DNA of 17,090 nt from Deltaproteobacteria bacterium (GCA_003646715.1 QMLL01000008.1:1-17090); one strand, 5' to 3'; counted from the first letter of the stretch, positions 1 through 7,111 are shown. The notes: a model not told the origin generated them from the letters alone. Translations and numbers: made by a program.

Positions 1-1
1 A

Positions 2-520
2 AGACCCGGTGTTGTATTGATTTCAAAAAGCATAATCACTGATCTTCCTAAATCCATATCGGACCTGGAGGATAAGAACTTACTGAGTTTCGATACTGAT
101 GAAGTCACCAAAGTAGCCATCAATCTCGCCGATAAGAAATACAAGCTTGCCAAAGTGGAAGACAAGTGGAAGTGGGAGGACACTGAAAAGTCCGAGAAAG
201 AACCCGATTCTCTGGAAGTAAATTCATTGCTCTGGAAAATAAAAGACATAGAACACCAGGGAAAAGCTAGAGACGAGTCTTTCAAGGATCTTCAAATAGC
301 AGGGGCCATCTCCCTGTGGGGGAAAGATAGCAAATTTGTGGGAACCCTTGAATGGATTAAAGAAAGTGAGAACCCGGAAAAATCAAAACCGATTGTCCTG
401 GTAAAGAAAAAGGAAACGGAAGAAGGCGAAGCATACTTTTTAGCCAAAGAAGACTTTAACGACCTGAAAGATAAGATAAAAACACTCCTGGGAGACACGA
501 ATACGAAAGGCAAGAACTAA
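2..520 (+). CDS. DUF4340-type protein, C-terminal part (5' end outside window)
   Basis: The frame is open to the left edge of the window, so this is the C-terminal part of a longer gene. A TTG at 17 could be misread as a start, but the residues before it (RPGVV) continue the domain. The visible part, about 172 residues, has the DUF4340 pattern: a 'V.LISKSIITDLPKSISDL' segment, then 'NLLSFDTDEVTKVAI', then a short strand with K and W residues ('VEDKWKWED') and a Lys/Glu-rich C-terminus. DUF4340 proteins often sit beside gliding/ABC-type exporter genes, but no such gene is visible here. The family's function is not established. The stop TAA lies 2 bp before the NUDIX start, so the two genes are probably co-transcribed. 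The domain call rests on pattern memory only. Confidence 0.6.
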   Translation, partial: RPGVVLISKSIITDLPKSISDLEDKNLLSFDTDEVTKVAINLADKKYKLAKVEDKWKWEDTEKSEKEPDSLEVNSLLWKIKDIEHQGKARDESFKDLQIAGAISLWGKDSKFVGTLEWIKESENPEKSKPIVLVKKKETEEGEAYFLAKEDFNDLKDKIKTLLGDTNTKGKN

Positions 521-522
521 TC

Positions 523-1023
523 GTGTTGTTTAAGTATTGCCCGATGTGCGGCAACACATTAACTGTAATTAATGACGAAAACAAGATCAGGCCAAAATGC
601 GAGGCCTGTGGTTATATCCAATACCGGAATCCCACTGTTGGGGTCGCTGTTATTGTAATAGAAAATAACAGTCTGCTCCTTGTAAAGAGGAAAGGCTCAT
701 ATGAAGGCAAATGGTGTATTCCGTGCGGACATGTCGAATGGGACGAAGACATACGAGACACTGCCCGAAGAGAATTGAAAGAAGAAACAGGGCTGGATGT
801 AGAGGTCGGCGAAGTGTTCGATGTTCACTCAAATTTTCACGATCCTGACCATCAAACGGTGGGGGTATGGTTTCTGGGAAAAATAAAAGGGGGTAAGCTC
901 GAAGCAGGATCTGATTCTATAGAAGCAAAGTTTTTCAACCTTGATCAGATCCCCGCTGAATCCATGGCCTTTCCTACTGACCTGCTCGTTTGCGAAAAAC
1001 TGAAGAAAAAGTACCTGCACTAA
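523..1023 (+). CDS. NUDIX hydrolase with N-terminal zinc ribbon
   Basis: This 166-residue protein hydrolyses a nucleoside diphosphate linked to another moiety; the substrate cannot be read from the sequence. Residues 6-29 form a zinc ribbon (C6, C9, C26, C29: CPMC...CEAC). Residues 69-91 match the NUDIX box G-x5-E-x7-REL-x-EE-x-G-L without deviation, so the metal-binding glutamates are present. The ribbon-plus-NUDIX layout resembles the zinc-ribbon NUDIX subfamily related to NADH pyrophosphatase, but the protein is much shorter than NudC and lacks its N-terminal domain. The start is GTG 523, followed by TTG 526. No strong Shine-Dalgarno sequence is visible, and the gene is probably translationally coupled to the gene before it. 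It ends in TAA. Confidence 0.85.
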   Translation: MLFKYCPMCGNTLTVINDENKIRPKCEACGYIQYRNPTVGVAVIVIENNSLLLVKRKGSYEGKWCIPCGHVEWDEDIRDTARRELKEETGLDVEVGEVFDVHSNFHDPDHQTVGVWFLGKIKGGKLEAGSDSIEAKFFNLDQIPAESMAFPTDLLVCEKLKKKYLH

Positions 1024-1305
1024 TAAGCTCGTATTGGGCAATCACTCCCGTTTTTGTTATTATGTCATTCCTCCCTCTCCTGTGTCATCACACCTGCTTT
1101 TCCTTAATTGTGTTATTTTGCTCTAGCGTTGTTGTTTATTTATATATAGTCCTCCTTTCAACGACCGAAGTAAGGGGACTACACCAGGTTTGTAGTTCAG
1201 TCTAACCAGCATTGCTGGACTCAATGTGGCCAGCGACAACGAACAATGAAAGCTCCTGGCTCAAGATAGGCTTAGTAGAATAGGAGACTTTCATATAAAG
1301 AGCTT

Positions 1306-1330
1306 GGATTCCCGCTTTCACGGGAATGAC
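1306..1330 (-). repeat. REP-like palindromic repeat, copy 1 (inverted)
   Basis: This 25-bp unit has ATTCCCG / CGGGAAT arms around CTTTCA. It is the reverse complement of copy 2 (1433-1457) with one mismatch. Together they bound a 152-bp segment in head-to-head arrangement. Confidence 0.8.
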
Positions 1331-1432
1331 AAAAAGGAGGAATCAGGAATGGTAAAATAGTGAAATTGGGAGTGACAGAATGGGGAAATTCGCTGACGAG
1401 ATGGGTGGTTGAAATAACAAAGTAATATCAAC

Positions 1433-1457
1433 GTCATTCCCGCGAAAGCGGGAATCC
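1433..1457 (+). repeat. REP-like palindromic repeat, copy 2
   Basis: The arms ATTCCCGC / GCGGGAAT surround GAAA, preceded by GTC and followed by CC. It is inverted relative to copy 1 and in the same orientation as the copy at 7886-7910. This repeat type is widespread and multicopy in many bacterial genomes. Confidence 0.85.
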
Positions 1458-1591
1458 AGCAAGAACGCGAACTATTGGAGACATCTTCGTCCAATCCTAT
1501 TAACAGAGAGAGATATTGAGGAAAAGAGCAATTTAGTTTAACATTAAAAATTACTTGTGACCGAAAACATTTAACAAAGGACAAAAATTTA

Positions 1592-2977
1592 TTGAGAAAG
1601 AAAATTCTTCAAAAAGATCGTGACAAAAACACGCCTGTGATCGACTATCAGGACGAAAATCTCATGCAAATAATTCTGGATAGTATCACCGAAGGTGTCT
1701 TCACAATCGATCTCGACAAAAACATAACTTCGTTTAACAAGGCCGCGGAAAAGATAACAGGAGTACCAAAAGAGGAGGCAATAGGCCGAAAATGTTATGA
1801 AGTGTTTACCAGCAATATCTGTCAGAGACAGTGTGCTCTAGAGAAAACCTTATCCACCCAGGAGCCCATTACCAACCTGCCCATTAACGTTCTTTCCCGT
1901 GATGGCAAAATAATCCCCATTAGCATTAGTACAGCTGTTTTGAAGAACCAGAAGGGAGAAGTTATCGGAGCCGTTGAAACCTTTAGAGACCTGTCCGTGG
2001 TGGAGACTCTCAGAAAGGAACTGCAACAGCATTACAAGTTTGAAGACATCATCAGCAAAAATTACAAGATACATAAGATTTTTAAAATACTTCCCGATAT
2101 TGCCGAAAGCGACAGCACCATCCTGATCCAGGGCCCGAGTGGTTCGGGCAAAGAGCTTTTCGCCAAAGCAGTACATAACCTCAGCTTCAGAAAAGACGGC
2201 CCGTTTATCGTGGTGAACTGCGGAGCCATTCCGGAGACACTCCTTGAATCGGAACTTTTTGGTTATGTAAAGGGAGCTTTTACCGATGCCAGAAAAGATA
2301 AGCCCGGGAAATTTGAACTGGCAAACAAGGGTACGATATTCCTTGATGAAATAGGTGACATACCGCTATCGCTTCAAGTTAAACTGTTAAGGGTACTCCA
2401 GGATAAAACCTTTGAACCTCTGGGCGCTATAAAACCTAAAAAGGCGGACGTGCGAGTAATCGCAGCCACAAATAAGGATCTTCTCGAACTGGTAAGCCTT
2501 GGAAAATTTAGGGATGACCTTTATTACAGACTCAACGTCCTTAAAATAGAACTGCCGCCGTTGTCAGAAAGAAGAGACGACATCCCGCTTTTGATTGATC
2601 ATTTTATAGAAAAAATGAATATAAAACTTGGCAAGAAGATTGAGGGAATTTCTCACGAAGCTCTTAATCTTCTCATGCAATACGATTTTCCAGGAAACAT
2701 ACGGGAACTTGAAAACATAATCGAACATGCCTCAGTTCTTTGCAGAGAAAATATCATAGGCTGCGAACATCTGCCTCCAGAAATACTCGAAAAAATGGAA
2801 AACATAAAGGTCATTATCCCGGAGGACTCGGCCAACAAGCTGCTTATGCTGCAGGAAGAACAGCTGATAAGAAGCGTGCTCAAAAAGCATGGTGGGCATA
2901 GAGAAAAAACTGCGAGAGAATTAGGCATTCATCCCACAACCCTGTGGCGTAAGATGAAAAGATATGGTATAAGATAA
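1592..2977 (+). CDS. Sigma54-dependent transcriptional activator (PAS - AAA+ - Fis HTH), probable regulator of the ORP operon
   Basis: This 461-residue bacterial enhancer-binding protein remodels sigma54-RNA polymerase by ATP hydrolysis. Residues ~23-135 are a PAS sensor domain containing three close cysteines (C68, C77, C81). Residues ~150-380 are the AAA+ domain: Walker A GPSGSGKE (181-188), the sigma54-contacting GAFTDA loop (228-233), Walker B TIFLDEIG (248-255) and the arginine region FRDDLYYRLN (306-315). Residues ~434-458 are a Fis-type helix-turn-helix (TARELGIHPTTLWRKM). No receiver domain is present, so the signal is probably sensed directly by PAS, perhaps through the cysteines. 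The start is TTG 1592, with AAAGGA 10 bp upstream. It lies immediately before a palindrome pair, a sigma54 promoter and the ORP operon, which parallels the Desulfovibrio orp locus, where a cognate sigma54 activator controls the orp genes. Confidence 0.93.
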   Translation: MRKKILQKDRDKNTPVIDYQDENLMQIILDSITEGVFTIDLDKNITSFNKAAEKITGVPKEEAIGRKCYEVFTSNICQRQCALEKTLSTQEPITNLPINVLSRDGKIIPISISTAVLKNQKGEVIGAVETFRDLSVVETLRKELQQHYKFEDIISKNYKIHKIFKILPDIAESDSTILIQGPSGSGKELFAKAVHNLSFRKDGPFIVVNCGAIPETLLESELFGYVKGAFTDARKDKPGKFELANKGTIFLDEIGDIPLSLQVKLLRVLQDKTFEPLGAIKPKKADVRVIAATNKDLLELVSLGKFRDDLYYRLNVLKIELPPLSERRDDIPLLIDHFIEKMNIKLGKKIEGISHEALNLLMQYDFPGNIRELENIIEHASVLCRENIIGCEHLPPEILEKMENIKVIIPEDSANKLLMLQEEQLIRSVLKKHGGHREKTARELGIHPTTLWRKMKRYGIR

Positions 2978-2994
2978 ATGCAGTGCTACCTACT

Positions 2995-3009
2995 ATTGCA
3001 TTATGCAAT
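2995..3009. promoter_or_regulatory. Upstream activator site 1 (ATTGCATTATGCAAT)
   Basis: This is a near-perfect palindrome with only the central base unpaired. It is identical to the copy at 3027-3041, with a centre-to-centre distance of 32 bp, about three helical turns. It lies 105-119 bp upstream of the -24 element, a usual position for an enhancer bound by a Fis-type activator dimer. Binding by the adjacent activator is inferred. Confidence 0.75.
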
Positions 3010-3026
3010 TAATACTTTCCTTGTTT

Positions 3027-3041
3027 ATTGCATTATGCAAT
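3027..3041. promoter_or_regulatory. Upstream activator site 2 (ATTGCATTATGCAAT)
   Basis: This is an exact second copy of the 15-bp near-palindrome, on the same helix face as site 1. It lies 73 bp upstream of the -24 box at 3114. Confidence 0.75.
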
Positions 3042-3113
3042 CTTATTTTCCACTCTCACTCATGTATCCTCATAACACAGTGAAATAACATCTCTTTCTA
3101 ATTTTCCCCAAAA

Positions 3114-3129
3114 TGGCACATAATATGCT
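3114..3129 (+). promoter_or_regulatory. Sigma54 (-24/-12) promoter of the ORP operon
   Basis: TGGCAC lies at 3114-3119 and TGCT at 3126-3129, with GG (3115-3116) and GC (3127-3128) exactly 10 bp apart. It matches TGGCAC-N5-TTGCW at all positions but one. Transcription would begin near 3140, leaving a leader of about 43 nt before the ATG at 3183. Confidence 0.85.
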
Positions 3130-3154
3130 TAATAAGACACGTGGCTAAGTGATC

Positions 3155-3168
3155 TTGCAAATATGCAA
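3155..3168. promoter_or_regulatory. Variant activator-like palindrome in the operon leader
   Basis: TTGCA and TGCAA half-sites are separated by 4 bp (AATA) instead of the 3 bp in the two upstream copies. It lies downstream of the predicted start site. It could be a weak site for feedback or a chance resemblance. Confidence 0.35.
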
Positions 3169-3182
3169 TTAATGATTAAATT

Positions 3183-3611
3183 ATGGCCGGAAAAATGAAC
3201 GAAACAGTGGTCGCTATACCTGAATTTAACGGAACAGTCGCTCCAAGGCTCGATTGCGCATCAAAAATTATTATTGCGCACTTGCAAAATGGACAAATAA
3301 AAGATAAGCAAGAGCTCAATTTGAACAACGTCAACCCTTATCAGCTCATTGGAATACTGACTGAAAAAGGAGTTCAAAAAGTCATCTGCTACCATTTGTG
3401 CCGTCGTGATTGGTATTCATTGCGAGCTAACGGAATTGAAGTCATGGCTAGGATAAGCGGAAACGTGGAAGAAATACTGAAAAATTTGGCGGCCGGAAAG
3501 TTAAGCACTTCAAATGCAATTCCGTTCTGGAGAAAAGGCACGGATGGTATCTGCAGAGGCAAAGGTCGATCCAGGAGAGGGAGAAGGGGACGACGCTGGG
3601 AACAAGATTAA
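3183..3611 (+). CDS. NifX/NifB-C-type (dinitrogenase Fe-Mo cofactor biosynthesis family) ORP-like protein with basic tail
   Basis: This 142-residue protein opens the operon. Residues ~8-105 have the fold pattern of the NifX / orange-protein family: an opening strand with 'VAPRLDCASK' in the place of the usual 'ap.Fg.a..f', a middle 'QLIGILTEKGVQKVIC' and a late 'ANGIEVMARISGNVEEILKNLAAGKL'. The family binds Fe- or Mo-containing clusters; the Desulfovibrio gigas orange protein carries a Mo-Cu cluster. Residues ~117-139 form an unusual Arg/Gly-rich tail with nine arginines and one cysteine, absent from the other two ORP domains here. It could bind a partner or nucleic acid. An alternative start is ATG 3195; neither ATG has a clear Shine-Dalgarno sequence. 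The next gene follows after 36 bp. Confidence 0.75.
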   Translation: MAGKMNETVVAIPEFNGTVAPRLDCASKIIIAHLQNGQIKDKQELNLNNVNPYQLIGILTEKGVQKVICYHLCRRDWYSLRANGIEVMARISGNVEEILKNLAAGKLSTSNAIPFWRKGTDGICRGKGRSRRGRRGRRWEQD

Positions 3612-3647
3612 TTCCATATAAAAAGTAAGAGAGAAAGGAGAAGTGAA

Positions 3648-4889
3648 ATGGGAAAACGTAGTAGTGGCGAAAGTAGAACTTGCAGTTGCGATCACAAGGA
3701 GAAAATGAGTGCAGAAGACCAGTTGATTCACAAGCGGTTGTCGAACATCAAGCACAAAATCATGGTAATGAGTGGTAAAGGGGGAGTGGGAAAGAGCAGT
3801 ATCGCGGTCTATGTAGCACTGTCACTGGCTAACAGAGGGAAAAAGGTTGGTCTTCTGGACATAGATCTCCACGGACCAAGTATTCCACATCTGTTGGGCA
3901 TTAGAGGACTTTTAAACATAACACCTGACAGGCAAATATTGCCACATTCTTACAACAAGAATCTAAAGGTGGTATCCATTGAATGCATGATGCAGGATAC
4001 AGACACTGCCGTTATTTGGAGAGGTCCTCTGAAACACGGAGCCATCAAGCAGTTTATTGCCGAGGTGGACTGGGGTTCTCTGGATTACCTGATCGTAGAT
4101 TCGCCTCCGGGAACAGGAGACGAACCACTTTCTATAGCCCAAATAATCAAGGACGCGAGAGCACTAATCGTCACAACGCCTCAGGAAGTTTCTCTTGCAG
4201 ACGTGAGGAAATCAATCAATTTCTGTCGTCACGTGGGAATGCCAATTCTGGGACTGATTGAAAACATGAGCGGTCTTGAGTGCCCGCACTGTCACAAAGA
4301 AATAGATATTTTCAGGACGGGCGGTGGAGAACGAACAGCCAAGGAAATGAACGTCACTTTTCTGGGTCGTTTGCCTTTTGAACTTAGTCTTGTTGAAGCA
4401 GGAGACCTTGGTAAACCTTTTGCTAACGTGAAACCAGACGGACCATTTGCCAAGGCTTTAAATGAAATCATCAACAACGTTGAAATGCAGTGCGAAGCGC
4501 AGGTACCCGCTGATACAGCACCACCAAAAGAAGTTCAGATGGCCGAAGGAAGCAAAATGAAAATCGCAGTTCCTCTTGCGGAAGGGAAACTAACAAATCA
4601 TTTCGGTCACTGCGAACAGTTTGCAATCATCGATGTGGACGGAGACAAAATCAACAACAAGGAACTTGTTACTCCTCCACCTCATGAACCGGGTGTGATT
4701 CCACGTTGGCTGGGAGAGATGGGCGTAAATCTGATTATTGCCGGAGGTATGGGACAGCGAGCTATTTCACTGTTTCAGGAACGAGGAGTCAGAGTGATCA
4801 CGGGAGCTCCTAATCTGGAACCCGAGGAACTGGTTCAACAGTACCTCAAGGGTACCCTTCAAACAGGACCAAACGTCTGTGATCACTAA
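3648..4889 (+). CDS. mrpORP: MrpORP: Mrp/NBP35-type P-loop ATPase fused to a C-terminal ORP (NifX-like) domain
   Basis: The 413-residue protein has two domains. Residues ~30-275 are an Mrp/NBP35-family Fe-S cluster carrier: deviant Walker A GKGGVGKSS (43-51), 'DIDLHGPSIPHLLG' (71-84), switch II DSPPGTGDEP (151-160) and the conserved CPHC (C212, C215), which ligates the bridging [4Fe-4S] cluster at the dimer interface. The N-terminus carries a further CSC (C12, C14), as in NBP35-like members. Residues ~304-402 are an ORP domain ('MKIAVPLAEGKLTNHFGHCEQF'). This fusion is known as MrpORP in Desulfovibrio, where it is a cytosolic Fe-S carrier associated with the orange-protein complex. The start ATG 3648 has a strong AAAGGAGA. 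The linker at 282-302 is Pro/Ala-rich. Cluster delivery to the ORP or ATPase partners is inferred. Confidence 0.9.
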   Translation: MGKRSSGESRTCSCDHKEKMSAEDQLIHKRLSNIKHKIMVMSGKGGVGKSSIAVYVALSLANRGKKVGLLDIDLHGPSIPHLLGIRGLLNITPDRQILPHSYNKNLKVVSIECMMQDTDTAVIWRGPLKHGAIKQFIAEVDWGSLDYLIVDSPPGTGDEPLSIAQIIKDARALIVTTPQEVSLADVRKSINFCRHVGMPILGLIENMSGLECPHCHKEIDIFRTGGGERTAKEMNVTFLGRLPFELSLVEAGDLGKPFANVKPDGPFAKALNEIINNVEMQCEAQVPADTAPPKEVQMAEGSKMKIAVPLAEGKLTNHFGHCEQFAIIDVDGDKINNKELVTPPPHEPGVIPRWLGEMGVNLIIAGGMGQRAISLFQERGVRVITGAPNLEPEELVQQYLKGTLQTGPNVCDH

Positions 4890-4914
4890 AAAGAGACATT
4901 ACGACACAATTTGA

Positions 4915-4941
4915 TTCCGATGCCACAAACCGGCATCGGAA
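4915..4941 (+). repeat. Intercistronic hairpin between mrpORP and ORP gene
   Basis: The perfect 10-bp arms TTCCGATGCC / GGCATCGGAA (4915-4924 and 4932-4941) surround a 7-nt loop. Poly-A rather than a T-run follows, so it is not a canonical terminator. It may affect mRNA processing or stability between the two cistrons. Confidence 0.7.
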
Positions 4942-4970
4942 AAAGAACCGTTAATAGAAGGGAGCTAAAA

Positions 4971-5333
4971 ATGAAGATCGCAGTAAGTGCTCAAGGTAAA
5001 GATCTGGATGCTAACGTGGATCCCAGATTCGGAAGAGCCCCTTATTTCATAATCATAGATCCTGATACCATGGAATACGAGGCAGTGGATAATAAGCAAA
5101 GCTTGAATATGCCCCAAGGAGCAGGCGTTCAAGCGGCCATGACAGTTATCAACCAAAACGCAGAGGTGCTTCTTACAGGCAATTGTGGCCCCAAGGCTTT
5201 CAGGGCCTTTAAAGCCGCAAACGTGGACGTAATCACAGGGGTAAAGGGAACCGTAAAGGAAGCCGTGGAAAAGTTTAAGCGTGGAGAATACAAAATTGCA
5301 TCCGCACCCAGTGTTCGATCCCATTGGAGCTGA
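4971..5333 (+). CDS. Orange protein (ORP)-type NifX-family metal-cluster protein
   Basis: This 120-residue stand-alone ORP domain is close in length to the Desulfovibrio gigas orange protein, which carries a Mo-Cu-sulfide cluster. Family pattern: 'MKIAVSAQGKDLDANVDPRFGRAPYFIIID' at the N-terminus (no run beyond the motif is needed to recognise it), then 'LLTGNCGPKAFRAFKAANVDV' (67-87) and 'EAVEKFKRGEY' (98-107). The start is ATG 4971, with GAAGGGAG at 4957-4964; an in-frame ATG at 4911 precedes the hairpin and has no ribosome-binding site. The only cysteine is C72, in the GNCGPKA loop that the family uses near the cluster site. The stop TGA lies 4 bp before the next gene's ATG, so the two are translationally coupled. 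Confidence 0.85.
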   Translation: MKIAVSAQGKDLDANVDPRFGRAPYFIIIDPDTMEYEAVDNKQSLNMPQGAGVQAAMTVINQNAEVLLTGNCGPKAFRAFKAANVDVITGVKGTVKEAVEKFKRGEYKIASAPSVRSHWS

Positions 5334-5337
5334 AAAA

Positions 5338-6177
5338 ATGATTATCACAATCGCAAGTGGAAAAGGCGGTACGGGAAAAACGACTCTGTCGACTAATCTG
5401 GCTACTTTCTTGGGAAAAGAAGCGCAGTTGCTGGACTGCGACGTTGAAGAACCCAATGCGCATCTTTTCCTGGATATCAAATGGGATGAAAAACAAACAG
5501 TAACGGCCGTGATACCTGAGGTGGACGAAGAAAAATGCAGTCACTGCGGCGAATGCGGGGAGATATGTCAGTTTAAGGCAATTGCTCCTCTTGAATCCAC
5601 GGTTTTGGTGTTTCCGGAACTTTGCCACAGTTGTCGTGGTTGTTTTCTCGTGTGTCCAGAGGATGCGATAAAGGAAGGTTCTCGGGAACTGGGAGTGCTG
5701 GAGACAGGACATTTCAATTCCACAGAATTCACTCATGGTAGGTTGAGGATAGGGGAAGCTATGGCTCCCCCTCTGATAAAGAAGGTCAAAGAAAGAATAA
5801 AGCCAGATAAAATTGCCATACTTGATGCGCCACCGGGCACTTCGTGCCCTGTCGTAAACACTATGATGGATTCTGATTATATAGTGCTGGTTACCGAGCC
5901 AACTCCTTTTGGATTGCATGATCTGAAACTTGCTGTAGGAGTTACCAAGAAACTCGGGATTCCATGCGGCATAGTGATTAACCGACACGGAATAGGAGAC
6001 AACAAAGTAGAGCAATGGGCAGAAAATCAGGAAATACCTGTGCTTTTGAAGATACCCTTTGATCGCAAAGTGGCAGAAATCTATGCAGAAGGCAAACTAC
6101 TGGTGGAAGAATTACCTGAATGGTCAGGGATGATGAAAGATCTTATCACAAAAATACGTAAAACAGTTGACAGATAA
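5338..6177 (+). CDS. MinD/ParA-family ATPase with inserted 2[4Fe-4S] ferredoxin domain (ORP-cluster ATPase 1)
   Basis: This 279-residue cytosolic protein has a deviant Walker A GKGGTGKTT (8-16), a MinD-like 'LDCDVEEPNAHLFL' (32-45) and switch II DAPPGTSCP (163-171). A bacterial-type ferredoxin insertion lies between the ATPase halves, with ligands C67, C70, C73, C77 and C96, C99, C102, C106 for two [4Fe-4S] clusters. The architecture matches the paired ATPases of Desulfovibrio orp operons. It suggests ATP-driven assembly, transfer or reduction of a metal cluster, though no reaction is established. The start is ATG 5338 with TTGGAG upstream; a GTG at 5281 inside the ORP gene would add a non-homologous 19-residue extension. 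Confidence 0.88.
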   Translation: MIITIASGKGGTGKTTLSTNLATFLGKEAQLLDCDVEEPNAHLFLDIKWDEKQTVTAVIPEVDEEKCSHCGECGEICQFKAIAPLESTVLVFPELCHSCRGCFLVCPEDAIKEGSRELGVLETGHFNSTEFTHGRLRIGEAMAPPLIKKVKERIKPDKIAILDAPPGTSCPVVNTMMDSDYIVLVTEPTPFGLHDLKLAVGVTKKLGIPCGIVINRHGIGDNKVEQWAENQEIPVLLKIPFDRKVAEIYAEGKLLVEELPEWSGMMKDLITKIRKTVDR

Positions 6178-6200
6178 ATACTCAGGCAGGGAACAAACTC

Positions 6201-7106
6201 ATGGAAAGACAAATAACTGAACTGGTAGTGATAAGCGGAAAAGGTGGGACAGGAAAAACCAGTATTGTGGGAGCGTTTGCTGCAATTGCTGACAATAAGA
6301 TTCTGGTTGACGCAGACGTGGATGCAGCAGATTTACACCTATTACTGAATCCGGAGGTAATTGAACGCCACGATTTTACTTCGGGACACGAAGCAGTAAT
6401 AAACGAAGAAAAGTGCACACGCTGCGGTGAATGCATATCTTTGTGTAAATTTGACGCAATTGATGAAGATACGTATCAGGTAAATTCGTTGCACTGCGAA
6501 GGATGCGGCGTATGCGTTCATTTCTGCCCTGAGAAAGCAATCGACTTCCCGGAAAAGCTTTGCGGTGAGTGGTTTGTTTCTAACACCAGGTATGGCCAGA
6601 TGGTTCATGCACAGCTGGGAATCGCGGAAGAAAATTCAGGGAAACTGGTAAGCCTGGTGCGCCAGAAAGGAAGAGAACTTGCCGAAGAAAAAGGCATTGA
6701 TCTTATTCTTACCGATGGCCCGCCGGGCGTGGGGTGCCCGGTCATAGCAGCGGTGGGCAATGCTTCGGCTGTGCTGGTGATCGCTGAACCGACAGTCTCA
6801 GGCAGGCACGACCTTGAAAGAGTTCTCGAGCTTTCCGAATTCTTCAACGTGCCTGCGATGGTATGCGTAAACAAATTTGATCTGAACAGACGAATTGCAA
6901 TTGAAATAGAGAAATTTTGCGAATCAAAAAATGTTTTCTTCGTGGATCATATACCTTTTAATCCCGAGTTTATCTACGCGGTTGCAAACGGACAGTCAAT
7001 AGTAGAACGAGATGACGAGGACTTAATTCAGTTGCTTAGAATCATGTGGGAAAAGATTACTAACAAACTGGAAGAATTTGACAAACAGGCGGCTGAAGCT
7101 GCTTGA
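6201..7106 (+). CDS. MinD/ParA-family ATPase with inserted 2[4Fe-4S] ferredoxin domain (ORP-cluster ATPase 2)
   Basis: This 301-residue paralogue of the preceding gene probably arose by ancient duplication. It has Walker A GKGGTGKTS (13-21), 'VDADVDAADLHLLL' (36-49) and switch II DGPPGVGCP (172-180). The ferredoxin ligands C72, C75, C78, C82 and C99, C102, C105, C109 are all present. MinD dimers are the usual active state, so the two paralogues may heterodimerise; this is inferred from pairing. The start ATG 6201 has CAGGGA upstream and lies 23 bp after the previous stop. C179 in switch II is shared with the paralogue (C170) and could approach the cluster path. Confidence 0.88.
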   Translation: MERQITELVVISGKGGTGKTSIVGAFAAIADNKILVDADVDAADLHLLLNPEVIERHDFTSGHEAVINEEKCTRCGECISLCKFDAIDEDTYQVNSLHCEGCGVCVHFCPEKAIDFPEKLCGEWFVSNTRYGQMVHAQLGIAEENSGKLVSLVRQKGRELAEEKGIDLILTDGPPGVGCPVIAAVGNASAVLVIAEPTVSGRHDLERVLELSEFFNVPAMVCVNKFDLNRRIAIEIEKFCESKNVFFVDHIPFNPEFIYAVANGQSIVERDDEDLIQLLRIMWEKITNKLEEFDKQAAEAA

Positions 7107-7111
7107 TTTTA

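Larger units (their letters stand above)
1024..1591. other. Non-coding stretch between NUDIX gene and sigma54 activator
   Basis: I find no credible gene in these 568 bases. Short frames here have no ribosome-binding site or recognisable domain. One minus-strand frame contains 'WIPAFAGMT', the well-known false translation of the palindromic repeat. Contents: a small inverted repeat CCAGC-ATT-GCTGG at 1206-1218, the inverted pair of palindromic repeats at 1306-1330 and 1433-1457, and the ribosome-binding site AAAGGA (1576-1581) of the next gene. Confidence 0.6.

Noticed and set aside
1024..1065. Weak terminator after the NUDIX gene (GGG...CCC then TTTTT)
   Set aside because: The stem is only three pairs, which is too weak to call.
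1318..1584. Minus-strand frame containing WIPAFAGMT
   Set aside because: This is the common false translation of the palindromic repeat, with no ribosome-binding site or domain.
5275..6015. Long minus-strand frame over ATPase 1
   Set aside because: It lies opposite a clear P-loop ferredoxin ATPase and has no recognisable domain.
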